51,821 bases of DNA from an uncultured Spirochaetaceae bacterium (GCA_944389075.1 CALXLA010000054.1:1-51821), one strand, 5' to 3'. Shown: positions 34,837 through 44,349, counted from the stretch's first letter. The notes: generated by a model not told the origin, from the letters alone. Made by a program: numbers and translations.

Positions 34837-35362
34837 TTCCCAGAAATTCCCTGATCTCATTCCCGCATTCCGTCGCAATCACTTCCTTTCCTGAAAGTCT
34901 GAGATCGTCTACTCTCTTCTCCACGGCAGCCTTGTCTGTCAGGAAGATCCCATCGGAAAGATCCACGGCAACTTTCCTCACGGAGGAAATGAAGCTCACA
35001 GCATCAACAACAGCAGGGCCTGATGGATTATGGCAGAGGATCGATGATGAAATTATCGCGGATCCAGCTTCCAGACCACAGGTCTCCGTCCAGCACTCTT
35101 CCGAGGAAATGGAATACGGAGCCGCACTCCTGATGTAAAGATCTCCATCGATAGCCAAAGGAGTCGGGAGATCCGATGAGATGATGGCAGAATCCTTTCC
35201 AAGCATATCCCTGATGCCACATCCAAGCTTATCACGGGAAAGCTTCGCGACATGCCTGAAACCATCCCCAAGCCATCTGAGTCCGCTGCCATGATAGGAA
35301 AAGCTGTAGCTGTCACCATTTCTTCCGAAAACACCCTGGATATCTGAAAAGACTAGAATCAT
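34829..35362 (-). CDS. Conserved-looking protein of unknown function
   Basis: 177 residues, no signal peptide or membrane segment. I do not recognise a family. It begins MILVFSDIQGVFGRNGDSYS and contains a Ser/Ile/Gly-rich middle and SDGIFLTDKAAVEKRVDDLR near the end. The codon pattern matches the neighbours and the frame is clean over 534 bases, so it is probably real. It is divergent from the next gene with only about 48 bases between starts, and overlaps the HAD phosphatase stop. Confidence 0.6.
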   Translation of the reverse strand: MILVFSDIQGVFGRNGDSYSFSYHGSGLRWLGDGFRHVAKLSRDKLGCGIRDMLGKDSAIISSDLPTPLAIDGDLYIRSAAPYSISSEECWTETCGLEAGSAIISSSILCHNPSGPAVVDAVSFISSVRKVAVDLSDGIFLTDKAAVEKRVDDLRLSGKEVIATECGNEIREFLGIR

Positions 35363-35410
35363 GGGATGAGTCTACCATCCTGCTTTTTCCATCGCAATAC
35401 TGCTATAATC

Positions 35411-35830
35411 ATGGACATGAACACAAAAGGCGCCACATGGGTCGGCAAGGCAGAAATACGCAGGATATCGCTCCATACAATCGAATTCACATCAAGGACT
35501 GCGCACAGCGTATTCTTCACACTCGGAGAGGAAGGAAATCTTGAGCTGAAAGCTGAAGGAGACGCGGACCATGCATTCATGCTTCTCCATGCACCTGATA
35601 GCTACATAGTATTCAGAAAAGACAGGACCATCACCTCTTTCAATGGACTCAGGCTTGAAATGGAAACTGGCCCGGGATCCTATCTGAAAGCTGAGAAAAG
35701 CGGAAAGGATATCATATTCACATCTGATAATGGATATATGCTCAAGACATCATTCGATGCTTTCAGCGGTTCTGCATCAATAGGACTGACAACGGAAGGC
35801 GAAGGAAACATGAGGCTGGAGGTCTTCTGA
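35411..35830 (+). CDS. Small protein of unknown function, probably leaderless
   Basis: 139 residues from ATG 35411 (or 137 from 35417). It begins MDMNTKGATWVGKAEIRRIS and is rich in beta-forming residues (FNGLRLEMETGPGSYLKAEK). There is no signal peptide or known motif. The perfect -10 TATAAT at 35404-35409 puts the transcription start at or next to the start codons, leaving no leader. A longer reading from 35366 would put the promoter inside the gene, so I reject that start. A hairpin with AGCAGGG/CCCTGCT follows. Confidence 0.6.
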   Translation: MDMNTKGATWVGKAEIRRISLHTIEFTSRTAHSVFFTLGEEGNLELKAEGDADHAFMLLHAPDSYIVFRKDRTITSFNGLRLEMETGPGSYLKAEKSGKDIIFTSDNGYMLKTSFDAFSGSASIGLTTEGEGNMRLEVF

Positions 35831-35838
35831 AGAGAAGA

Positions 35839-35857
35839 AGCAGGGATATACCCTGCT
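35839..35857. terminator. Hairpin between convergent genes
   Basis: AGCAGGG (35839-35845) and CCCTGCT (35851-35857) flank ATATA. No T-run on either strand, so it is a weak terminator or 3'-end stabiliser for the convergent genes on each side. Confidence 0.45.
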
Positions 35858-35879
35858 CCACCTGATGCCGATTGCAATG

Positions 35880-37574
35880 CTAGCGCTTTGTTCCGGCTTT
35901 CTTTCTGACAAGCTCCTTAACGGATGTATAGACAATCGTTATTCCGAGTATCATCAGAAGCACAGCCACGATAAGCTGAAGCCCCTCCACCATGAACACG
36001 CCAGTTCCGGATGCGAAGGCTCTGACAAGTGCTATGAATCTCTGGACGAGAGCTGAGAATGTCACGATCAGCATGATGACAAATGGCGGGATCAGTGTCC
36101 TCATTTCCCTTCCTGTGACTTTGAGGAATACGCAGAGCGTGATGAGCACAAGTGCGCTCAGGAGCTGGTTCGCGCTTCCGAAAAGCGGCCATATGTTGGA
36201 ATAACCGACTTGTGTGAGAAGGAATCCGAATGCAAGCGTGATAAGCGTCGATACATACTTGTTGCAGAGTATCTTCCTCCAGACAGCGGCATTTTCCATG
36301 TCATCAACGCTGAAGAGCTCCTGGAATGACATGCGTCCGATGCGCGCAACTGAATCAAGTGTCGTAAATGCCAGTGCCGATACACACATCGTCATGAAGC
36401 TCTGTGCGACAAATACGGGGATTCCGAACATCTCAAGGAAGCCAGCGACTCCTGATGAGAAGATCTGGAACGGCGTGCCAACAGCAGGCGTTCCATCAGA
36501 TGCGGCAGCTGCTCCAGCTACGCAGAGTGCTATTATGGCGAGCAAGCTCTCAAGAATCATCGCGCCATAGCCGACCTTGAGCATATCCTTCTCATTCGAG
36601 ATCGTCTTTGACGATGTACCGGATGACACGAGGCTATGGAAACCAGAGACAGCACCGCATGCTACAGTGACGAAGAGTATCGGGAAGAGTGTCCCGAGCT
36701 GTGGATTATCAAAGCCAGTGAATGGCTGGAGATTCATTGCAGGATGAGCAAAAAGAAGTCCAAGCGCAGCTCCGAGGATCATTCCGATGAACATGAACGT
36801 CGACATATAGTCCCTTGGCTGCATCAGAAGCCACATAGGAAGCACTGCTGCGACAAAGATGAATGCAAAAGCGAACAACACCCATGCATCCTTGCCCCAC
36901 ATTATAGGCATATTCATTCCACAGATGAATGAAAGGACCGTGAAAGCAAGACCCAGCACAACCTCTTTCCATCCGGTAAGCTTCGCCTTGTGCTGTATGA
37001 GACCCACGACAACTGCGAAGATTATGAAGAAGATCGATATGCTTCCTGCAGCTCCATTCACTGTCGCTGCCGGCGATAGTTCCCTTGTCCCGTCAATGAC
37101 GACATATGCATCGAATGTGCCTGCGACCATATCGGCAAATGCCGCCATCACAATCAGCGTGAAGAGCCAGCAGAATCCAAGGAAAAGCTTCCGTCCTGTC
37201 TTTCCGATATATTTCTCGATGAGAAGCCCCATAGACTTACCATCATTCTTGACGCTGGCGTACAGCGCGCCAAAGTCAGTCACTGCACCGAAGAAGATAC
37301 CTCCAAGGACAATCCATAGGAATACAGGCACCCATCCGAAGACCGCAGCCTGTATGGCTCCAGTCACGGGACCGGCCCCGGCTATCGATGAGAACTGGTG
37401 GGCAAATACAGTCCAGCCATCAGTCGGGACATAGTCCTGACCATCATTGTGGGCGACCGCCGGTGTTTCCGCCTTCGGGTCGATTCCCCACTTCCTTGCA
37501 AGCCAGCGCCCATAGAAAGCATATGCCGCCACGAGGCACGCTGCTGCAATCAAAACAATGACAAGCGTATTCAT
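35880..37574 (-). CDS. cstA: CstA-family carbon starvation / pyruvate or peptide transporter
   Basis: 564 residues with about 16 membrane helices. Family blocks: YGRWLARKWGIDPKAETPAV, FAHQFSSIAGAGPVTGAIQA, GGIFFGAVTDFGALYASVKN, and ALAFTTLDSVARIGRMSFQE near residue 390. CstA and BtsT import pyruvate (BtsT) or peptides (CstA) in E. coli; this shorter form of about 560 residues is the kind seen in anaerobes. No Shine-Dalgarno is seen before the ATG. It is divergent from glnS across a 278-base gap. No histidine-kinase pair is nearby. Confidence 0.9.
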   Translation of the reverse strand: MNTLVIVLIAAACLVAAYAFYGRWLARKWGIDPKAETPAVAHNDGQDYVPTDGWTVFAHQFSSIAGAGPVTGAIQAAVFGWVPVFLWIVLGGIFFGAVTDFGALYASVKNDGKSMGLLIEKYIGKTGRKLFLGFCWLFTLIVMAAFADMVAGTFDAYVVIDGTRELSPAATVNGAAGSISIFFIIFAVVVGLIQHKAKLTGWKEVVLGLAFTVLSFICGMNMPIMWGKDAWVLFAFAFIFVAAVLPMWLLMQPRDYMSTFMFIGMILGAALGLLFAHPAMNLQPFTGFDNPQLGTLFPILFVTVACGAVSGFHSLVSSGTSSKTISNEKDMLKVGYGAMILESLLAIIALCVAGAAAASDGTPAVGTPFQIFSSGVAGFLEMFGIPVFVAQSFMTMCVSALAFTTLDSVARIGRMSFQELFSVDDMENAAVWRKILCNKYVSTLITLAFGFLLTQVGYSNIWPLFGSANQLLSALVLITLCVFLKVTGREMRTLIPPFVIMLIVTFSALVQRFIALVRAFASGTGVFMVEGLQLIVAVLLMILGITIVYTSVKELVRKKAGTKR

Positions 37575-37852
37575 GATTCAAGAAATTAATGCTTTTCTTG
37601 ATTTATATAAAGTGTTTCATATGGACAAGTTAAAAAGAAAATATATTTTTTCGCCTTTTCTGGCTTTCAGGCAATCCGGTACTGGCTGCCAGAGTCACCG
37701 TTTCCCTGGCAATCAGCGATATCACGACACATTTGAACGCAATTTACCCTTACATGAAAGTTGCCTATTCCGGTAAAATGGCGGTTTGTGATATATATTT
37801 AACATAATATGCCTATAGGCTTTCCCCGTTTCAAGGGATCAAAGGAGTGGAT
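37575..37852. other. 278-base divergent intergenic region, cstA-glnS
   Basis: It contains no ORF of note. Two related stretches in direct orientation share ATnCCGGTA...TGGC (near 37673-37689 and 37767-37783). CTGGCTGCCAG can fold, and GCCTATAGGC at 37811-37820 is a perfect palindrome just after an AT-rich TAATAT. These could be regulator sites or a leader element for either gene. I recognise no known riboswitch. Confidence 0.3.
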
Positions 37853-39544
37853 ATGGAAGAGAATGAAAGCAAGCCTTTGAATTTCATTGAGAAGATCATC
37901 GAAGATGACCTCAAGGCAGGAAGGGTTCCTGATAATACAATCGTCACACGATTTCCTCCTGAGCCAAATGGCTATCTCCATATCGGGCACATCAAATCAA
38001 TATGCCTGAACTTCGGACTGGCTGAGAAATATGGCGGGAGATGCCATCTGAGGCTCGATGACACGAATCCCGCGAAAGAGGATATGGAATACATCGACTC
38101 AATCAAGAGCGATATCCACTGGCTTGGCTTCGACTGGGGAAAGTATGAGTTCTACGCATCTGACTACTATGACCAGCTTTTCGAGATTGCGGTCAATCTG
38201 ATCAAGGAAGGAAAGGCTTATGTCGACTCCCTCACTCCTGAAGAGATGAAGACATACAGGGGAACGCTCACGGAGCCTGGCAAGAACTCTCCGGACAGGG
38301 ACCGATCCATAGAGAAGAATCTCGACCTGTTCATGAGGATGAAGAACGGAGAGTTCCCTGAAGGCAAATATACGCTGCGTGCGAAGATCGATATGGCAAG
38401 CCCGAATATCAACATGAGGGATCCTGCGCTCTACAGGATCAAGTATGCAGAACACCCGAGGACCGGCAAGAAGTGGTGCATCTATCCTATGTATGACTTC
38501 ACCCACCCTATCTCAGATGCAATCGAAGGCATCACCCATTCAATCTGTACCCTTGAGTTCGAGGATCACAGGCCTGCATATGACTGGGCAACAAGCATCG
38601 ATGGTATTGAGCACACTCCCCATCAGTATGAGTTCGCAAGGCTGAATATCGAATACCTGCTGATGAGCAAGAGGAAGCTGCTTTATCTTGTGAACAATGG
38701 CTTCGTAGATGGCTGGGATGATCCCAGAATGCCAACCATCGCGGGAATCAGGCGCCGTGGCTACTCACCAGAGTCGATGAGGGACTTCGTGCAGAGAGTC
38801 GGTGTCGCAAAGGTCGAGTCAGTCGTTGACTATGCCTTGATGGAATTCTGTGTAAGGGAAGACCTCAACAAGAGGGCGAAAAGGCTGATGGCTGTCCTCG
38901 ATCCACTGAAGATAATCATCGACAACTATCCGGAAGGACAGGTGGAGTACTTCGATGCGGAGAACAATCCTGAGGATCCTTCAGCTGGAACACACAAGGT
39001 CGCTTTCACGCGCGAGCTTTACATTGAGAAGGAAGACTTCATGGAAGTTCCTGTAAAAGGCTACCACAGACTGTATCCTGGCAATGAGATAAGACTCAAG
39101 CATGCCTATTATGTGACAGCAGTATCTGTCGACAAGGATGCCGATGGAAATATCACGGCCGTGCACTGCACATATGATCCTGAGTCAAAGGGAGGCACGA
39201 CAGCTGATGGAAGGAAAGTCAGAGGCACGAGCCACTGGGTAAGCGCAGAACATTCCGTCAAAGCTGAGATAAGGCAGTACGACAAGCTCTTCAAGGCTCC
39301 GGATCCAGGCGCTGCGACAGGCAATTACCTTGATGACATCAATCCTGAATCCCTTATCATAATCGATGATGCTCTCGTCGAAGAGGAGGCAAAGTCAGCA
39401 AAGCCTGGCGACTATCTCCAGTTCATCCGCAATGGATACTACATGGCAGACAGCCATGATTCATCAGCTGAGCATCTCGTGTTCAACAGGACTGTCACGC
39501 TCAAGGACTCATGGTCCAAGATGAAGCAGAAGATGGGCCTTTAG
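37853..39544 (+). CDS. glnS: Glutaminyl-tRNA synthetase
   Basis: 563 residues from ATG 37853, which has AAGGAG five bases upstream; a GTG six bases earlier is too close to that site. It charges tRNA-Gln directly. The HIGH motif is at 43-46 in FPPEPNGYLHIGHIKS and KMSKS is MSKRK at 271-275. It is GlnRS and not GluRS because of the PPEPNGYLHIGH start, the CTLEFEDHRPAYDW block and the two-barrel anticodon domain in the C-terminal third (YHRLYPGNEIRLKHAYYV). The stop overlaps the convergent lysoplasmalogenase gene. Confidence 0.95.
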   Translation: MEENESKPLNFIEKIIEDDLKAGRVPDNTIVTRFPPEPNGYLHIGHIKSICLNFGLAEKYGGRCHLRLDDTNPAKEDMEYIDSIKSDIHWLGFDWGKYEFYASDYYDQLFEIAVNLIKEGKAYVDSLTPEEMKTYRGTLTEPGKNSPDRDRSIEKNLDLFMRMKNGEFPEGKYTLRAKIDMASPNINMRDPALYRIKYAEHPRTGKKWCIYPMYDFTHPISDAIEGITHSICTLEFEDHRPAYDWATSIDGIEHTPHQYEFARLNIEYLLMSKRKLLYLVNNGFVDGWDDPRMPTIAGIRRRGYSPESMRDFVQRVGVAKVESVVDYALMEFCVREDLNKRAKRLMAVLDPLKIIIDNYPEGQVEYFDAENNPEDPSAGTHKVAFTRELYIEKEDFMEVPVKGYHRLYPGNEIRLKHAYYVTAVSVDKDADGNITAVHCTYDPESKGGTTADGRKVRGTSHWVSAEHSVKAEIRQYDKLFKAPDPGAATGNYLDDINPESLIIIDDALVEEEAKSAKPGDYLQFIRNGYYMADSHDSSAEHLVFNRTVTLKDSWSKMKQKMGL

Positions 39545-40194
39545 GCATTGAGAAGAAGCACAGAAGCGGCAAGAAAGAGATTTGCGGCAATATATGTCCA
39601 CATGATCTCGAAATCTGAAGTCGCTCTGTGCTTCACAATATTGTAGACAATCCTTGAGTCTGAATAGCCATAGAAGACAACACCGATAAGAGCCACAACA
39701 GAATACAGTGGATATACAGGTGAGAAAGAAGCGGCGACTCCCACGAAGAGGACCGCTATGACACCACCATACACACCAAAAGCCCAGGCAGAATCACGTT
39801 CCTTCCTGAGAACCTTGTGCATATAGGATGCAAAAGGAACAGAAGCTGCGGCAATTCCAATCAGGAAGAAGACAAGCGAGAATGATTCAAGCATGAAATA
39901 AGCCGCAAAGAACATATGTCCGGCTATGAATGACAAGGCCCCTGACATGAAGAAAACTGGCCTGTCCTTCGGTATGAGGAGGATATCGCCAAGGGTGTAG
40001 AGAACAGCCACTACAACGATGACCCATGGATCCTCTATTGCTATACCAAGCCGTCCTGCGACAGCAAACATCGTTGAATAAAGCAACGGCATCAGCAATG
40101 GCTTTGTCATATTGGCAACGCCATCATTGAATGCAAGCTTAGACCAGAGATGCACAGCAACGGCTATGACGGTGGAAATAGCAAGTACTATCAT
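39541..40194 (-). CDS. YhhN-family lysoplasmalogenase
   Basis: 217 residues, eight predicted membrane helices. Family blocks: MTKPLLMPLL (29-38), LYTLGDILLIPKD, GALSFIAGHMFFAAYF and the late YSDSRIVYNIVKH. YhhN/TMEM86 enzymes cleave the vinyl-ether bond of lysoplasmalogens. That fits an anaerobe that makes plasmalogens, as several spirochaetes and clostridia do, but substrate is inferred from the family. It overlaps the convergent glnS stop by four bases and is divergent from the amidohydrolase gene. Confidence 0.85.
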   Translation of the reverse strand: MIVLAISTVIAVAVHLWSKLAFNDGVANMTKPLLMPLLYSTMFAVAGRLGIAIEDPWVIVVVAVLYTLGDILLIPKDRPVFFMSGALSFIAGHMFFAAYFMLESFSLVFFLIGIAAASVPFASYMHKVLRKERDSAWAFGVYGGVIAVLFVGVAASFSPVYPLYSVVALIGVVFYGYSDSRIVYNIVKHRATSDFEIMWTYIAANLFLAASVLLLNA

Positions 40195-40242
40195 GAAATC
40201 ATTATAGCAGACGAAAGAAAAGAATCAGTATATTATTGCCTT

Positions 40243-41499
40243 ATGCAGATATTCGCAGATTGCCATTTCCACGCACTTACATTAGCAGAGCCAGTATTCT
40301 CATCGGTAATATCATCAGTATACGAATCAGGAATGAATGCGATATCCGCAAACGTGACAGACAATTATGTGATCACGAAGGATACGAATATATTCAGGAT
40401 GCTGACGAACGGGCTTCCCCTTTTCGAGCGCCCCATCGGTGATATCTTCCTCACTATGGAACAGGACCTCCAGGGTGCATTCGAATCAAAAAGGAAAGAA
40501 AGCTATGCTCCTATTGTCCCATATATAGATAATGGTAGCTTCCATTTCAGGGGAATGGATTTCGATAAGGTGCTTCTATGCCCGTTGCTGATGGACTTCT
40601 CTCCTGACATCGAATCATACAGCAATACATACTACAAGCCGATTGTGGATGACAGGATCACCCCATACATCGAGGCAACTATCCAGGGGATGAGGGACTA
40701 CTATGCGAAAAGCCCAGACGGGCTCTTTGAATTCTATCCATTTGCTGGAATAAATCCAAAAGTTCATTCCATGTATTTCCTTGAGGATTTCCTATCGAAA
40801 TACATCAATACAAGCCACAGGATGCATGATGATCATCAGATTGATGAGAAGCCATTCTATGGCATCAAGGTATATCCTCCCCTTGGCTTCGAGCCGTGGC
40901 CGGATGATGAGGAGACACGGGAAAAGCACGAACTCCTCTACTCATTCTGCGAGAAGCATGATATCCCGGTAATCACACATGCAGATGACCAGGGAATCAG
41001 GAGCGTGACAGCAGAGAAAGCCTGGCAGTTCACGGATCCTGCATCATGGCGTATCGTCCTTGAGCATCACCCTGGGCTCAAGATCGACTTCGCACATTTC
41101 GGGAAGCAATATGCTATCAGAAACAAAGGACTCTCAAGCATTGCTATGAGACTCATGAGACTACCTGACAGCCCATGGTTCCTGACGATTGCATCTCTTA
41201 TGGAGGATTTTCCCAACGTCTATGCGGATCTCAGCTTCTCGGGTTGTGCCCCGTCTTTCTATAAGGAGCTTTATGATTACATCGATGTGATGGACGAGGA
41301 CCCAAGGGAAAGATTTTTAAGGAGAATACTCTTCGGAAGTGATTTCGCAGTCAATCTGCTGAAAGTGGAATCATATACCGAATACTATTCAATATTCGAA
41401 TCATCGCCATTTGATGATGATACGATACTGTCATTCGCATCATCGAATCCGCTTTCATTCCTTGGCATAAACGAAACAGATGCATTGAAAAAGGCCTGA
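40243..41499 (+). CDS. Amidohydrolase-family protein
   Basis: 418 residues from ATG 40243; the upstream in-frame Met at 40150 lies within the divergent gene and is unlikely. The protein starts MQIFADCHFHALT with the HxH metal pair. GIKVYPPLG (a Lys that may be carbamylated), PVITHADDQG, HHPGLKIDFAHFG and RILFGSDFAV (metal Asp) complete the amidohydrolase-2 pattern. Substrate unknown. No ribosome site is seen, but TATTAT ends six bases before the ATG, so it may be leaderless. Its last codons carry the hairpin that ends the convergent gene. Confidence 0.82.
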   Translation: MQIFADCHFHALTLAEPVFSSVISSVYESGMNAISANVTDNYVITKDTNIFRMLTNGLPLFERPIGDIFLTMEQDLQGAFESKRKESYAPIVPYIDNGSFHFRGMDFDKVLLCPLLMDFSPDIESYSNTYYKPIVDDRITPYIEATIQGMRDYYAKSPDGLFEFYPFAGINPKVHSMYFLEDFLSKYINTSHRMHDDHQIDEKPFYGIKVYPPLGFEPWPDDEETREKHELLYSFCEKHDIPVITHADDQGIRSVTAEKAWQFTDPASWRIVLEHHPGLKIDFAHFGKQYAIRNKGLSSIAMRLMRLPDSPWFLTIASLMEDFPNVYADLSFSGCAPSFYKELYDYIDVMDEDPRERFLRRILFGSDFAVNLLKVESYTEYYSIFESSPFDDDTILSFASSNPLSFLGINETDALKKA

Positions 41500-41514
41500 C
41501 ACGTTGCCAGGCCT
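41487..41514 (-). terminator. Terminator of the 41521-42099 gene, inside the amidohydrolase 3' end
   Basis: On the minus strand AGGCCTG and CAGGCCT form a seven-pair stem with a nine-base loop, followed by TTTTT. The T-run and one stem arm lie within the last codons of the amidohydrolase gene. Confidence 0.7.
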
Positions 41515-41520
41515 GGAATA

Positions 41521-42099
41521 TCAGACGATGTTGAAAAGCACTGAAAGCGAAACCCTCGTCTCTTCCCACTTGGGCATAGGGCTGAGTTTCTCAAAATTGC
41601 CATCCATCGGAAAGAATGCGGTAGCACCTATGCTGACAGAGCCCAGATTGAATGTAAGCGCGAGCCTGTAGTCAAGAGATGCGCCGTAGATCGCCTTCTC
41701 CAACCGCTCCATATCATATCCATTGATGTACCAGGTTTTATTGCCTTGATCATATTCAAAATCCATATGAAGTCCTACACCGACAGCGATATCTAGCCAG
41801 CTTACTGCCGGGATGTTCAGATTCAATGATGGAAGAAGCCCTATCGTATGGATTCCCGGATTCGCATAGCCATATGTCGCAGGGACATCAATAGATACCC
41901 AATTGAATAGATTGAGACGGATATCCGCGCCGAATGTGAAGCTATGAATCGAGAGCTCTCCTTTTTCGGCATCATTGCTTATGTTAATGATCCCATTGTT
42001 GTATGCAATCATTGGACCAATCTGCAGAATCGGTGTGGCAACTGCAGATGATACTGCAATCGCAGCTACGATCAGCAGAACAATTAACTTCTTTCTCAT
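41521..42099 (-). CDS. Small secreted beta-barrel-like protein
   Basis: 192 residues with a signal peptide (KKLIVLLIVAAIAVSSAVAT). The mature part is strand-rich with a repeating GxxxxLxLF pattern (FTFGADIRLNLFNWVSIDVP, LDYRLALTFNLGSVSIGATA) and ends in an aromatic-hydrophobic strand VSLSVLFNIV, as outer-membrane barrels do. No Cys lipobox. Similar in build to the genes at 28351 and 44346, but I see no clear sequence identity. Function unknown. Confidence 0.65.
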   Translation of the reverse strand: MRKKLIVLLIVAAIAVSSAVATPILQIGPMIAYNNGIINISNDAEKGELSIHSFTFGADIRLNLFNWVSIDVPATYGYANPGIHTIGLLPSLNLNIPAVSWLDIAVGVGLHMDFEYDQGNKTWYINGYDMERLEKAIYGASLDYRLALTFNLGSVSIGATAFFPMDGNFEKLSPMPKWEETRVSLSVLFNIV

Positions 42100-42199
42100 A
42101 AAACCTCCAAGAATCGGTTTGGATGAGATTATAGCACAGCACTCTGTTTCATTTGCAAATACTATTTCATTCAGATAGACTCATCGCGGTGGTAATCAT

Positions 42200-43372
42200 A
42201 TGTTCTCACTGCTTATTGTAATCTATATCGCATTCATTTCCCTGGGACTTCCGGATTCGCTCCTTGGTGCCGCATGGCCTATGATGTATCAGGACATGGG
42301 AGTACCTGTCAGCTATGCAGGAATCATAAGCATGACAATCTGCTTCGGAACCGTAATAAGCTCCCTGCTGTATGGGAAGCTGAACAGCAGATTCTCAACG
42401 CAGTTCATAACGGCAGTATCGGCAGGTATGACAGCACTGGCTCTGTTCCTTATTTCGCTATCTCCCTCATTTCCTGTGCTTATATTGATTGCCCTGTTCC
42501 TCGGCCTCGGGGCCGGCTCTGTGGATGCAGGCCTCAACAGCTATGTATCGATACATTTCAAAGCACGTGAGATGAGTTTCCTCCATGCATTCTGGGGCAT
42601 CGGAACGACTGTCGGTCCTTTCCTGCTCTCATGGTGCTTCTCCAATGGATTCTCTTGGAACCGCGGCTACCTGACAGTATCGCTCCTTCAGGCTCTGAAC
42701 TTCGTGATACTTGTCCTTTCCTTCCCTCTCTGGAGGAAAGCCGCTGCAAATGCCAATCACAATGACAGCAATGAGAAGAAGCGTAGCGCATCATTCAGAG
42801 AGCTTGTAAGGAAACGTGCCGCCATTCCTGCAATGATCGGATTCTTCGGCTATTGCGCAGCGGAAAGTACTGCAATCCTGTGGTCATCCACATTCCTTGT
42901 CTCAAAGGGAGCCGGTGAGGCAGCTGCCGCCTCCGCATCAGGACTGCTTTTCTGGGGAATAACAGCAGGAAGGATAGTATCAGGATTCATAAGCAACAGA
43001 ATGGGAGACAGAAGGATGCTGAATCTGGGTGAATGCTGCACATTCATCGCAATTGCCCTCATCATCATACTGCCACAGCAGCTTGCTCCTTTCGCGCTTT
43101 TCTTCCTTGGCTTCGGATTCGGTCCTATCTATCCTTCGATGATCAATCAGACACCGAAATACTTCGGAGTCGAGGATGCGCCAGGCATCATGGGTCTTGA
43201 GATGGCATCAGCCTACATAGGCTCGACATTCATGCCAGCTCTTTTCGGCCTTCTCTCAAGACATCTCTCGCTTGCAGTCTTCCCGATCTGGATACTCATC
43301 CTCTTCATCATCCATACAGCAGGCATTCTCTCAAAGAGAAAGCTGAGATATGGGAGTGAAAAGGAATTCTAA
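42200..43372 (+). CDS. Major facilitator superfamily transporter
   Basis: 390 residues, 12 membrane helices in two halves. Family marks: LGLPDSLLGAAWPMMYQDMG in helix 1, YGKLNSRF loop between helices 2 and 3, GLGAGSVDAGLNSYVSIHFK and the repeat FGPIYPSMINQTPKYFG. The GLPDSLLGAAWP start places it near fucose-permease-like or YfkF-type MFS proteins; the cargo is unknown. GGTGGT six bases before the ATG is a weak ribosome site. The stop overlaps the convergent phosphoesterase stop. Confidence 0.9.
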   Translation: MFSLLIVIYIAFISLGLPDSLLGAAWPMMYQDMGVPVSYAGIISMTICFGTVISSLLYGKLNSRFSTQFITAVSAGMTALALFLISLSPSFPVLILIALFLGLGAGSVDAGLNSYVSIHFKAREMSFLHAFWGIGTTVGPFLLSWCFSNGFSWNRGYLTVSLLQALNFVILVLSFPLWRKAAANANHNDSNEKKRSASFRELVRKRAAIPAMIGFFGYCAAESTAILWSSTFLVSKGAGEAAAASASGLLFWGITAGRIVSGFISNRMGDRRMLNLGECCTFIAIALIIILPQQLAPFALFFLGFGFGPIYPSMINQTPKYFGVEDAPGIMGLEMASAYIGSTFMPALFGLLSRHLSLAVFPIWILILFIIHTAGILSKRKLRYGSEKEF

Positions 43373-44349
43373 TCGTAAAGTACTCCGACCTCATCGCCTG
43401 TTTCCGATGAATATGAGGTTATCTTGATATCACCGGAGACAGTATCGATGGAGAGAAGATAGAAGAAACCATCGCTTTCGAAATCAATTGCGCTTTCCTT
43501 TCTGTGGAATGCAGCAAGATTGACCTCTGTGGACTTATCATTGAATCTGTAAACGATGTTTCCTCTGTGATGGTGTCCTGTCAGCATCAGCTGGACATCA
43601 TTGTCGTACATCAGCTTCATCATATGATGGACTTCCCTCTGATCTGTCATTCCTGTAATCACGACAGACTGGTCAGATGTACGGCTTGTTGCCATGTTCT
43701 CATGAGCTATGACAATCTTATAGGGATTCTTATCTGCAGCCAGTGCCTCTTCAATCCAGTCAAGCTGCTTCCTTCCGAATATGCCAAGGCTGTTGTCCAT
43801 CTTGTATATTGACAAGTCCCCGAAGACATACTTCCCCATTCTCACAGTCTCTCGGCCATGACTGAATGCCCCATAGACTTTATCAAATGCCTCAGTAGTT
43901 TCCCCATGGAGCTCATGATTTCCTATGCATATGATATGGTTGCCATCAGCAAGATTGGCAATTTCCCTGTAGAACCTTATGGCCTCAGATCCTTCATACT
44001 GTCCATCATCAAGAAGGTCTCCAAGGTCTATCACAAATGGATACTCACCATCCTTGAGGAACTTCTTGAATGCATCCTCGAATATATGCACTCCATTTCC
44101 TGTCCTGTCAGCATGAACATCGGTTATGATTGGGATCTTTATAACAGCAGGAACATCAATATCACGTTCTTCAGGTACGACCACAAGACTGCCATCTGAA
44201 CCAAGTTCCCCTACTTGATGAGAGAGCTTTGCAAGATCTATAGGCACAAGGAAGGGATTCTCATCGAAATTGTCGATGTCATACATTGAGACGATGCGGC
44301 AGGACACAGTGGAAAGCAGGATAAGAATGACGATAACAAGTTTCTTCAT
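43369..44349 (-). CDS. Metallophosphoesterase lipoprotein
   Basis: 326 residues from ATG 44349, chosen because it gives a clean lipoprotein signal (KKLVIVILILLSTVSC, Cys 17) and has GGGGGA five bases upstream. The calcineurin-like motifs are TDVHADR (D-x-H), FVIDLGDLLDDGQ (GD), CIGNHELHG (GNHE), VIAHENMAT and LTGHHHRGNI (GHxH). It should be anchored outside the inner membrane. Substrate unknown, perhaps nucleotides or phosphodiesters. It overlaps the gene upstream by four bases. Confidence 0.9.
   Translation of the reverse strand: MKKLVIVILILLSTVSCRIVSMYDIDNFDENPFLVPIDLAKLSHQVGELGSDGSLVVVPEERDIDVPAVIKIPIITDVHADRTGNGVHIFEDAFKKFLKDGEYPFVIDLGDLLDDGQYEGSEAIRFYREIANLADGNHIICIGNHELHGETTEAFDKVYGAFSHGRETVRMGKYVFGDLSIYKMDNSLGIFGRKQLDWIEEALAADKNPYKIVIAHENMATSRTSDQSVVITGMTDQREVHHMMKLMYDNDVQLMLTGHHHRGNIVYRFNDKSTEVNLAAFHRKESAIDFESDGFFYLLSIDTVSGDIKITSYSSETGDEVGVLYD

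Noticed and set aside
35366-35410. Earlier in-frame start for the 35411 gene
   Set aside because: It would put the TATAAT box inside the gene and overlap the divergent gene's promoter.
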